DNA of 12,264 nucleotides. It comes from Actinomycetes bacterium (lineage in GTDB: Bacteria; Actinomycetota; Acidimicrobiia; Acidimicrobiales; Microtrichaceae). Location: contig JAEZFI010000174.1 in NCBI GenBank assembly GCA_023437745.1, positions 1-12,264 on the forward strand, in the 5' to 3' direction. Made by a program: the position numbers and the translations under genes. The notes beneath the pieces are model-generated. The model was not told the DNA's origin. It saw nothing but the letters and a program-made list of their open reading frames with translations, and did not search any database. Numbering within the stretch: the first letter of the stretch is position 1; every line of letters begins with the position of its first letter. This document shows, piece by piece, positions 7,036-12,264 of this stretch.

Positions 7036-7053
7036 GGTGGAATTTCTCCTACC
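7036..7053 (-). promoter_or_regulatory. Putative operator upstream of sufB
   Basis: GGTGGAATTTCTCCTACC is an imperfect palindrome whose core GGAATTTCTCC (7039-7049) recurs exactly upstream of sufD (2500-2510). It lies directly downstream of a possible -10 box, TACTAT (minus strand, 7061-7056), and ahead of the ribosome-binding site, where a repressor would block initiation. The promoter assignment is weak because no good -35 box is evident. The shared motif is the solid observation. Confidence 0.5.
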
Positions 7054-7100
7054 GCCATAGTAACAACCCGACCCCCCGGCCCACCATGGCCCCGCCGCGT

Positions 7101-7126
7101 GTCACCACCCGAACTGTCACCACCCG
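7101..7126 (-). repeat. Direct repeat GTCACCACCCG, two copies
   Basis: The 11-base sequence GTCACCACCCG occurs at 7101-7111 and again at 7116-7126, a 15-base period, about 83-108 bases upstream of the sufB start. It could be an activator site or a local duplication; nothing else marks it. Confidence 0.4.
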
Positions 7127-7154
7127 CCGGCCATGTCCCGCCCCGCGGTGAGTT

Positions 7155-7180
7155 CGCGAGCGAGAAGCCTGCCCGGCGAG
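7155..7180. repeat. Partial copy of the 72-bp repeat
   Basis: The sequence cGCGAGCGA, GAAGCC and GCCCGGCG matches the last third of the 72-bp unit that follows, with about ten bases missing in the middle. It abuts the first complete copy, so the array has at least a degenerate third unit. Confidence 0.5.
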
Positions 7181-7324
7181 TCAGGAACGCCGGGTGGCGC
7201 AGCCGAAGCAGCGAGCCTGCGAGCGACCCTGAGGCGGAGCCGGCCCGGCGGATCAGGAACGCCGGGTGGCGCAGCCGAAGCAGCGAGCCTGCGAGCGAAC
7301 CTGAGGCGAAGCCGGCCCGGCGGA
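7181..7324. repeat. Tandem repeat, two complete 72-bp units
   Basis: Units 7181-7252 and 7253-7324 are near-identical, each starting TCAGGAACGCCGGGTGGCGC and ending GGCCCGGCGGA. CCGGG near the start and CCCGG near the end form a short terminal inverted repeat. The next TCAGGA, at 7325, falls exactly one period later and contains the stop codon of the lyase gene. A diverged single copy lies at 8481-8547. The period is a multiple of three and the minus strand is open, but no start codon or gene supports translation. It looks like a dispersed repeat family of this genome. Confidence 0.85.
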
Positions 7325-8206
7325 TCAGGACAACGCGGCGATGGCGTCGGCCATCTCCACCGCCCGGCGGGCGTTCGCCACGTGGAGGTTCTCGATCATC
7401 TTGCCGTCGAGCTGGATGACGCCCTTCCCCGCGGCGAGGCCCTCCTCGAACGCGGCGATGACCCTGCGGGCGTGCTCGACCTCGTCGTCGCTCGGGGCGA
7501 ACGCGGCGTTGGCGGCCTCGAGCTGCGCGGGGTGGATGAGCGTCTTCCCGTCGAAGCCCATCTCGGCGCCCTGGCGGCACTCTGCAGCGAAGCCCTCCTC
7601 GTCCTTGATGTCGTTGTACACGCCGTCGAGGATCGTCTTGCCCGCGTACCGGGCGGCGTTGACGCACTTCGAGAGCCCCCACAGCAGCGGTGCGCGCCCG
7701 GGGACGAGCGCAGCCCGCAGCTCCTTCGCCATGTCGTTCGTCCCCATGATGAGGACCTCGAGCCGCTCGGACGCCGTCGCGATCTCGACGGCGTTCACCA
7801 TGGCGGCCGGGGTCTCGAGCATCGCCCAGATGCGAGTGTGGTCGGGCGCGCCAGCGGACTCGAGGAGTCGCTCCACGGTCGCCACGTCGGCGGCGGAGTT
7901 GATCTTGGGGACCACCACACCCGACGGGCCGGCCTGTGCAGCGGACCGCACGTCGTCCTCGAACCACTCGGTGTCGAGGCCGTTCACCCGGATGGTCAGC
8001 TCGCGCCGGCCGTACTCACCGGACGTCGCTGCCGCGGCGACCTTGCCCCGGGCCTCCGCCTTGGCGTCGGGCGCCACCGAGTCCTCGGTGTCGAAGATGA
8101 TCGCGTCGCAGGCCAGGCCCTTGGCCTTCTCGAGCGCCTTGTCGTTGGCACCCGGCATGTAGAGGACGGAGCGGCGGGGACGGTACGTGGCGGCATCGGT
8201 CGACAT
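7325..8206 (-). CDS. CitE-like CoA-ester lyase (HpcH/HpaI aldolase / citrate lyase beta superfamily)
   Basis: 293 residues, usual length for CitE-type lyases, which cleave or form C-C bonds in acyl-CoA thioesters such as malyl-CoA or citramalyl-CoA. Visible motifs: RSVLYMPG (12-19), DTEDSVAPDAK (39-49), the CoA/substrate arginine R73 in IRVNG, VVVPKI (97-102), the magnesium ligands E131 (AMLETP) and D158 (MGTNDM), and the C-terminal GKTLIHPAQLEAANAAF typical of the family. It starts at ATG 8206 without a clear ribosome-binding site; CATCGT six bases before the ATG may be a -10 box of a leaderless transcript. Its stop codon lies in sequence shared with the adjacent 72-bp repeat. The substrate cannot be read from sequence: malyl-CoA lyase, malyl-CoA thioesterase and citramalyl-CoA lyase are all possible. 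Confidence 0.9.
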   Translation of the reverse strand: MSTDAATYRPRRSVLYMPGANDKALEKAKGLACDAIIFDTEDSVAPDAKAEARGKVAAAATSGEYGRRELTIRVNGLDTEWFEDDVRSAAQAGPSGVVVPKINSAADVATVERLLESAGAPDHTRIWAMLETPAAMVNAVEIATASERLEVLIMGTNDMAKELRAALVPGRAPLLWGLSKCVNAARYAGKTILDGVYNDIKDEEGFAAECRQGAEMGFDGKTLIHPAQLEAANAAFAPSDDEVEHARRVIAAFEEGLAAGKGVIQLDGKMIENLHVANARRAVEMADAIAALS

Positions 8207-8235
8207 GGCGCGAACGATGGCCGCTCGCCCGACAC

Positions 8236-8248
8236 GCCGTCAAACGGC
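8236..8248 (-). promoter_or_regulatory. Short palindrome upstream of the CitE-like gene
   Basis: GCCGTCAAACGGC has 5-base arms around CAA and lies about 30 bases before the start at 8206. It might be an operator, but such short GC palindromes arise easily by chance here. Confidence 0.25.
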
Positions 8249-8256
8249 CGGGTCCT

Positions 8257-8269
8257 CCCGCGAGGCGGG
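8257..8269 (-). terminator. Small hairpin after the rhodanese remnant
   Basis: CCCGC and GCGGG pair around a 3-base loop, six bases after the stop at 8275. It is weak as a terminator, but it may be a relic of the one that served the intact rhodanese gene. Confidence 0.3.
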
Positions 8270-8274
8270 TCCGC

Positions 8275-8442
8275 TCAGCGCAGGGCGAACCCCTCGTCGA
8301 GCCAGCCGGTGAGGCCGCCGATCATCTTCTCCACCGGGCGCCCCAGCTCGGCGATGTGCGCCGCGGCGAATGACTCGTGGCTGCGGACGTCGATCAACAC
8401 GAAGTCGTCGGCCAACTCGGCGAGCGAGGTGTGGACCCCCAC
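8275..8442 (-). pseudogene. Rhodanese-like protein remnant lacking the catalytic core
   Basis: The minus strand from 8442 reads ELADDFVLIDVRSHESFAAAHI, a typical rhodanese N-terminal strand-helix (LIDVRxxExFAxAHI). It is followed at once by AELGRPVEKMIGGLTGWLDEGFALR, the typical rhodanese C-terminal end. The roughly 40-50 residues that normally lie between them, including the catalytic cysteine loop, are absent, and the junction is in frame. No ATG is available; the nearest possible start is GTG 8442 (55 residues), and upstream sequence soon runs into a dispersed repeat. Rhodaneses are sulfurtransferases of about 100 residues or more; this one cannot be active. The frame has no stop, so the deletion may be recent. 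Confidence 0.65.
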
Positions 8443-8480
8443 CCCGGTCGGGATTGCGAGCGCCGGGCCCGGCCCAGATG

Positions 8481-8547
8481 GGACAGCCGGGTAGCGCAGC
8501 CGAAGCAGCGAGCCCGCGAGCGAAACTGAGGCGGAGCTGGCCCGGAT
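8481..8547. repeat. Diverged dispersed copy of the 72-bp repeat
   Basis: GTAGCGCAGCCGAAGCAGCG and the following bases match the units at 7181-7324, ending in GGAGCTGGCCCGGATCGG. It keeps the CCGGG/CCCGG ends but carries several substitutions. It lies between the rhodanese remnant and the stop of the membrane protein (8555), again right beside a stop codon. Confidence 0.75.
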
Positions 8548-8554
8548 CGGAGGG

Positions 8555-9016
8555 TCAGAGCGAGTTGACGTAGGCCTGGCCGATCGTGAACGCCATCACG
8601 GCGGAGAGCGCGCCACCGCCGACGACGGCGGCGAGCGGCCCGGCCGAGCGACCGAGGCGCCGCCAGCCCATCCACCCGGCGACGATGAACAGGCCCACGG
8701 GGATCAGCCCGCCGATGTAGTGGATGTAGAGCTGCCCGAATCCGCTGCCCTGGTCCAGGAGCTTGATGCCGAGGAGCGCCTGGATCATCAGGCACACCTC
8801 GGTGGCGATGAGCAGACCGACGGTGACGCGGTCGATCGGCTTGCGGGTCACGGCGAGCCGTCCCACCCAGATCAGGCTGGCGGCGAGCGTCACCAGGACG
8901 AGCACGCCGGTGACGACGTGCACGTCCGAGCTGACGATGAGGTTGTCGATGGCGCCGTCGCCCATCGGCCCGTCGGAGGCGAGCAGGTGGACGGTGGTCA
9001 CGAGTGGGTTCTGCAC
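8555..9016 (-). CDS. Small membrane protein with four predicted transmembrane helices
   Basis: 153 residues from GTG 9016; GTG 9001 (148 residues) is an alternative. Hydrophobic segments lie at about 34-52, 64-87, 99-118 and 126-150, so it is probably an inner-membrane four-helix protein. H33 (SSDVHVVTG) and H99 (LYIHYIGG) sit at the edges of helices 1 and 3, and C75 lies within helix 2. I do not recognise the family. It follows the acyl-CoA ligase by only about ten bases on the same strand and is probably cotranscribed with it. The frame is open upstream to 9163, but that part overlaps the ligase end and is Arg/Ser-rich shadow sequence. Functions from heme binding to transport are imaginable; none is supported. 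Confidence 0.8.
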   Translation of the reverse strand: MQNPLVTTVHLLASDGPMGDGAIDNLIVSSDVHVVTGVLVLVTLAASLIWVGRLAVTRKPIDRVTVGLLIATEVCLMIQALLGIKLLDQGSGFGQLYIHYIGGLIPVGLFIVAGWMGWRRLGRSAGPLAAVVGGGALSAVMAFTIGQAYVNSL

Positions 9017-9026
9017 CCACCCACGG

Positions 9027-10646
9027 TCACACGGCCGGGTACGAGTCCGCCAACTCGCGGAGGTCCTTCTTCGAGATCTTGCCCAGCTCGGCCGTCGGGA
9101 ACTCGTCGAGGAAGTAGACGGCGCGCGGGACCTTGAAGTCGGCGAGGTTCTGCTGGCACGCATCGATGATCGCGGCCGACATCTCCTCGTCCGGGGCGGC
9201 GAACGCGTTCTTGATGACGAACGCGACCGGGACCATGTCGAGCATCTCGTGCGACTTCGCGACGACGGCGATGTCCTCGATGCCGGGCACGGTGCGGCAC
9301 ACGTCCTCGACCTCGCGGGCGGACACGTTCTCGCCGCCGACCTTCAGCGCGTCCTTGTCGCGGTCGCAGTAGAAGATGTTGCCGTCGGCCTCGAGGCGCA
9401 CCACGTCGCCGGTGCGGGCCCACCCGTCGGGGGTGAACATCTTCTCGTTCGCCTCGGGGTTCTTGAAGTACTCGAGGAACACCGAGACGCCTCGCGTGCC
9501 GCGGATCCACAGCTCGCCCATCTCGCCGACCTCGGCCAGCTTGCCGGTCTCGTGGTTGACGACCAGCCACTCGTAGCCGGGCGACACCTTGCCCATGGCC
9601 AGGTCGGGGTACGACTCGAACGGGTTGGAGTGGATGCAGTGCGTGACCAGCTCGGTCATGCCGTAGGCGGCGATGACCCGCATGCCCATCATCTGGTCGA
9701 GCACCGGCATGATCAGCCCGAACACGCCCACGCGCACCGTGTGGTCCTCGGGGATGCCCGTCTCGAACGCCGCCTTGATCACGAAGGGGATCAGCGAGAT
9801 GTGGGTGACCGAGTGCTTGGCGATCACGTCCCACAACCGGCTGGAGGAGAACTTCGGCTGCAGCACCACGGTGCCGCCGGCACCCAGCACGGACCAGATC
9901 GCCCAGCTCTGCGTGTTGACGTGGAAGAAGGGGAGGAACGCGAGATAGGTGTCCTCGGCCCGGAAGTCGATGTTGGTCGGGTTGACCTTGGCGGCCCACA
10001 GCGCGTTGGCGTGCGTGTGGACGACGGCCTTCGGCTTCGACGTCGTGCCCGACGTGAACAGGATGCCGGCGGGCAGCATCGGGTCGACCGGTCGGGCGGG
10101 CACGTCGGCCGGATCGCCGAGGAGCGAGTCGAACCCGTCGAAGCCGTGCGCCGCCTCTTCGGCGGCGGCCGGCGCCCCCGAGTTGTCCTCGGTCACGACG
10201 ATCCAGCCCAGGTCGGGGCCGGCCTCGGCCACGAGCGCCGCGTACTGCGGCTGGGTGATCGCGCCGACGGCCTCGGCGTGGGTGATGAAGTAGTTGACCT
10301 CGGCCGCGACGCTGCGGGTGTTGGTCGTGACGGCGACGCCCCCGAGGCGGGAGATCGCGTACCACGCGATCACGGCCTCGGGGCAGTTGTCGGCGTGGAT
10401 GAGGACCTTGTCGCCCACGCCGACGCCGCGCTCGGCCAACCCGGCGGCGACGCGCTTGGTGGCCTCGGCGAACTCGCTGTAGGTCCAGGTGCGGCCACCC
10501 TCGTCCCTGGGCTCCCAGACCAGGAACGGGTGGTCGCCGCGGTTGGCGGCCCAGTGGTCGATCAACCACGGGATGTCCTGGCCGTGGAACTGGTGGGCTG
10601 CCACCGTCGCTGCGTCGAAGGACGGGGCGGCTGCGGTCTGCGTCAT
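9027..10646 (-). CDS. AMP-forming acyl-CoA ligase (ANL superfamily)
   Basis: 539 residues; makes an acyl-adenylate from a carboxylic acid and ATP, then the CoA thioester, in the cytosol. Motifs in order: P-loop TSGTTSKPK (198-206), AYGMTE (327-332), GELWIRG (377-383), WARTGDVV (409-416), the hinge DRDKDALKVGGENVSAREVE (428-447) and the C-terminal lysine K523 in LGKISKKDL. The GGENVSxxEVE form resembles crotonobetaine/carnitine-CoA and medium-chain ligases; the substrate is not predictable. The start is ATG 10646 with GAGGGG about nine bases upstream. A palindromic operator (10694-10708) lies in the promoter region. The four-helix membrane protein follows about 10 bases downstream. The neighbouring lyases suggest it feeds them an acyl-CoA, but this is inference. 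Confidence 0.93.
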   Translation of the reverse strand: MTQTAAAPSFDAATVAAHQFHGQDIPWLIDHWAANRGDHPFLVWEPRDEGGRTWTYSEFAEATKRVAAGLAERGVGVGDKVLIHADNCPEAVIAWYAISRLGGVAVTTNTRSVAAEVNYFITHAEAVGAITQPQYAALVAEAGPDLGWIVVTEDNSGAPAAAEEAAHGFDGFDSLLGDPADVPARPVDPMLPAGILFTSGTTSKPKAVVHTHANALWAAKVNPTNIDFRAEDTYLAFLPFFHVNTQSWAIWSVLGAGGTVVLQPKFSSSRLWDVIAKHSVTHISLIPFVIKAAFETGIPEDHTVRVGVFGLIMPVLDQMMGMRVIAAYGMTELVTHCIHSNPFESYPDLAMGKVSPGYEWLVVNHETGKLAEVGEMGELWIRGTRGVSVFLEYFKNPEANEKMFTPDGWARTGDVVRLEADGNIFYCDRDKDALKVGGENVSAREVEDVCRTVPGIEDIAVVAKSHEMLDMVPVAFVIKNAFAAPDEEMSAAIIDACQQNLADFKVPRAVYFLDEFPTAELGKISKKDLRELADSYPAV

Positions 10647-10693
10647 GTTCGGGTTCCCCTCGGACGGCCGGCCTTCCGGCTCGTTGTCGGGAC

Positions 10694-10708
10694 CTGACGA
10701 TACGTCAG
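10694..10708 (-). promoter_or_regulatory. Putative TetR-type operator upstream of the acyl-CoA ligase
   Basis: CTGACGATACGTCAG has perfect 6-base arms around ATA and lies 47 bases upstream of the ligase start. Size, symmetry and setting (a fatty-acid-type CoA ligase gene) fit operators of TetR-family regulators that sense acyl-CoA. No regulator gene is present in the window. Confidence 0.55.
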
Positions 10709-10717
10709 AAACCGTGG

Positions 10718-10739
10718 CGTCGGGACACGGGACCCGACG
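10718..10739 (-). terminator. Hairpin after mcl
   Basis: CGTCGGG and CCCGACG form a perfect 7-bp stem around an 8-base loop, nine bases after the mcl stop at 10749. The next promoter region begins right after it, so mcl and the ligase are probably separate transcripts. It has no T tract. Confidence 0.5.
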
Positions 10740-10748
10740 GCGGCGGGC

Positions 10749-11798
10749 TCAGAAGCCGTACGAGGAGGCCAGCTCCGGATCCCGCGCCGACAGCTTCTTG
10801 GCCAGCTCCACGATCACGTGGCACTGCTTCACCGTGGCGTCGTCCTGCATCTTCCCGTCGATCATCACGGTGCCGGTGCCGTCACCCATCTGCTCGATGA
10901 CGTTCTTCGCCCAGGTGACCTCCTCGACGCTGGGCGAGAAGACCCGCTTGGCGATGTCGATCTGGACGGGATGGAGGCTCCACGCACCCACGCATCCGAG
11001 GAGGTAGGCGTTGCGGAACTGGTCCTCGCAGGCGACGGTGTCGGCGATGTCGCCGAACGGGCCCCAGAAGGGGAGGATGCCGGCGGCGGCGCAGGCGTCG
11101 ACCATGCGCGCCATCGTGTAGTGCCACAGGTCCTGCTGGTAGGTGGGGCGGTCGCCCTCGATCTCGCCGTCGGTCGGGTCCTGGCGCACCACGTAGTCGG
11201 GGTGCCCGCCACCGACCCGGGTGGTCTTCATGCGGCGGCTGGCGGCCAGGTCGGCGGGGCCGAGGGACAGGCCCTGCATCCGGGGGCTGGCGAGGCAGAT
11301 CTCCTCGACGTTGGCGACGCCCCGGGCGGTCTCCAGGAGCGCGTGGACGAGGATCGGCTTCTTCACGCCGGCCCGCGCCTCGAGCTGCGCGAGCAGGCGG
11401 TCCACGTAGTGGATGTCCTCCGCGCCCTCGACCTTGGGGACCATGATCACGTCGAGCTGGTCGCCGATCTCGGTGACGAGCGTGATGAGGTCGTCGAGCA
11501 CCCACGGCGAGTCGAGGCTGTTGATGCGCGTCCACAGCTGGGTGTCACCCATGTCGAGGGTCTTGCCGACCTCGACGAGCCCGGCCCGGGCGGCTTCCTT
11601 CTGGTCGGCGGGAATCGCGTCCTCGAGGTTGCCGAGGAGGATGTCGACCTTCGGCGCCAATTCGGGCAGCTTGGCGCGCACCTTCTCGAGGTGCGGCGGG
11701 AAGAAGTGGATCATCCGCGACGGCGGGAACGGGATCTCACGCACGGGGGTGGGAGCACCGACGGCCAGGGGGGCGAAGAAGTCCTTCGGGGAGCGCAT
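10749..11798 (-). CDS. mcl: Malyl-CoA/beta-methylmalyl-CoA lyase (Mcl-type)
   Basis: 349 residues, the length of the Chloroflexus aurantiacus Mcl. That enzyme cleaves malyl-CoA to acetyl-CoA and glyoxylate, beta-methylmalyl-CoA to propionyl-CoA and glyoxylate, and citramalyl-CoA in the 3-hydroxypropionate bi-cycle. Likeness from memory spans the whole chain: PLAVGAPTPVREIP, RMIHFFPPHLEKVRAKLPE, GNLEDAIPAD (56-65), R91 in WTRINSLDSPW, MVPKVEG (119-125), magnesium ligands E156 (ALLETA) and D183 (GPADLA), MKTTRVGGGHP, QQDLWHYTMARMVD, FRNAYLLGC and MIDGKMQDDAT. ATG 11798 aligns with the known N-terminus; a longer open frame upstream lacks family sequence. TACCGT six bases before the ATG suggests a leaderless transcript. 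In an actinobacterium it might serve glyoxylate or propionyl-CoA assimilation. Confidence 0.93.
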   Translation of the reverse strand: MRSPKDFFAPLAVGAPTPVREIPFPPSRMIHFFPPHLEKVRAKLPELAPKVDILLGNLEDAIPADQKEAARAGLVEVGKTLDMGDTQLWTRINSLDSPWVLDDLITLVTEIGDQLDVIMVPKVEGAEDIHYVDRLLAQLEARAGVKKPILVHALLETARGVANVEEICLASPRMQGLSLGPADLAASRRMKTTRVGGGHPDYVVRQDPTDGEIEGDRPTYQQDLWHYTMARMVDACAAAGILPFWGPFGDIADTVACEDQFRNAYLLGCVGAWSLHPVQIDIAKRVFSPSVEEVTWAKNVIEQMGDGTGTVMIDGKMQDDATVKQCHVIVELAKKLSARDPELASSYGF

Positions 11799-11883
11799 GC
11801 TCCGACGGTAGCGGCGCGGCCCGACCCGGCCCAAGAGCCGGACGCCCGGTGTTTCGCCGACGGCCCTCGGCGAGAATAGGTCG
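11799..11883. promoter_or_regulatory. Divergent promoter region between mcl and the PPOX gene
   Basis: 85 bases separate two divergent start codons and must hold both promoters. On the minus strand TACCGT lies six bases before the mcl ATG; on the plus strand GAGAAT lies six bases before the ATG at 11884. Both spacings would suit leaderless mRNAs, common in actinobacteria. The boxes themselves are weak. Confidence 0.4.
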
Positions 11884-12264
11884 ATGGCACATCCGCTCGG
11901 CGACCCCAAGTACGTCCGCTTCACGACCTTCCGGCGGACGGGGGTACCGGTCCACACGGCCGTGTGGTTCGCAGCCGCACCCGACGGCACGTACGTCTTC
12001 GAGAGCCGAGCCGACGCCGGCAAGGTGAAGCGGCTCCGCCACACCTCGAGGGTGGAGGTCGCCCTCTCCGACGTGCGCGGCCGGGTGCACGACGACGAGC
12101 CTCGGTACGCAGGCCACGCCGAGATCGTCGACGATGCGGACGGGATCGCCGCGGCACACCGCGTGCTCGCGAGGAAATACCGCCTGCAGTGGCGGATGGT
12201 CACGCTCGCCGACACGGCCCGGCGCCTGATCCACCGCCCCGTCGAGGCCGTGATCATCAGGACC
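11884..12264 (+). CDS. PPOX-class, probably F420-dependent, flavin/deazaflavin protein (partial)
   Basis: 127 codons from ATG 11884, open to the window edge, so the C-terminus is missing. The N-terminus KYVRFTTFRRTGVPVHTAVWFA (9-30) is the hallmark first strands of the split beta-barrel of PPOX/pyridoxamine-phosphate-oxidase-like proteins. GKVKRLRHTSRVEVALSD (46-63) is the cofactor-phosphate-binding region seen in actinobacterial F420-binding members, followed by YAGHAEIV and a helix with VLARKYR. Such proteins bind F420, FMN, FAD or heme and often reduce unknown substrates. It is the only convincing plus-strand gene here. Family assignment is firm; cofactor choice is inferred. A truncated frame at the edge explains why no stop codon is visible. 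Confidence 0.85.
   Translation, partial: MAHPLGDPKYVRFTTFRRTGVPVHTAVWFAAAPDGTYVFESRADAGKVKRLRHTSRVEVALSDVRGRVHDDEPRYAGHAEIVDDADGIAAAHRVLARKYRLQWRMVTLADTARRLIHRPVEAVIIRT

Noticed and set aside
5498..7060. 520-codon plus-strand frame opposite sufB
   Set aside because: Complement of a clear full-length SufB; its sequence (LGDRLGHDL, HVDQ and so on) is low-complexity shadow without family likeness.
7155..7324. CRISPR array or translated 24-residue peptide repeat
   Set aside because: Units are 72 bases in direct tandem with no unique spacers, so not CRISPR. The frame is open only because the period is divisible by three; there is no start codon context.
8555..9163. 202-residue version of the four-helix membrane protein
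   Set aside because: The first ~49 residues are Ser/Arg/Thr-rich and are the shifted-frame image of the ligase C-terminus; the hydrophobic protein starts at GTG 9016 or 9001.
8763..11879. Large plus-strand frames opposite the ligase and mcl
   Set aside because: Same reason: antisense shadows of conserved enzymes, with no start or ribosome-binding signals.
11799..12257. N-terminal extension of the mcl frame
   Set aside because: The added residues have no Mcl likeness and overlap the real divergent PPOX gene; ATG 11798 matches the family N-terminus.

Overview
The window reads as a high-GC bacterial chromosome segment, probably actinobacterial. An Acidimicrobiia-type organism is my best guess, not a demonstrated one. 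The pointers are the very GC-rich codons, many GTG starts, a partial F420-type PPOX flavoprotein, a SUF cluster carrying a Rieske ferredoxin, and an Mcl-like lyase that resembles the Chloroflexus enzyme as I remember it. Almost every gene is on the minus strand, so the map reads from right to left. The long plus-strand reading frames opposite these genes are GC-driven shadows.

The left edge (1-157) looks artificial. A fragment of a prepilin peptidase of visibly lower GC content is joined through a run of 33 C to the real sequence, just past the sufC stop codon. This is most likely a poly-G sequencing or assembly artefact.

181-7053 is an iron-sulfur assembly locus in two parts. sufB (5624-7018) stands alone, with its own promoter region and a hairpin overlapping its stop codon. 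sufD, a Rieske ferredoxin and sufC (2470 down to 181) form a tight operon joined by 4-base GTGA overlaps. Between the two parts lie a large secreted Ig-repeat protein (3103-5391) and a small four-cysteine protein (2591-2986), each followed by a strong inverted repeat. The same 11-bp motif, GGAATTTCTCC on the plus strand, lies just upstream of both sufB and sufD, so the two parts may answer to one regulator.

7151-8550 holds a CitE-like lyase gene whose stop codon touches a 72-bp tandem repeat, then a decayed rhodanese gene that has lost its catalytic centre, and a further diverged copy of the repeat.

8555-11798 is an acyl-CoA region: a small four-helix membrane protein, an AMP-forming acyl-CoA ligase with a palindromic TetR-type operator upstream, and mcl, which ends in its own hairpin. 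The ligase and the two CitE-superfamily lyases suggest activation and C-C cleavage of a CoA-linked acid; the substrate is unknown. On the right edge, a PPOX/F420-type flavoprotein gene runs divergently off the window.

I saw no tRNA, rRNA, insertion sequence, CRISPR array or replication origin.
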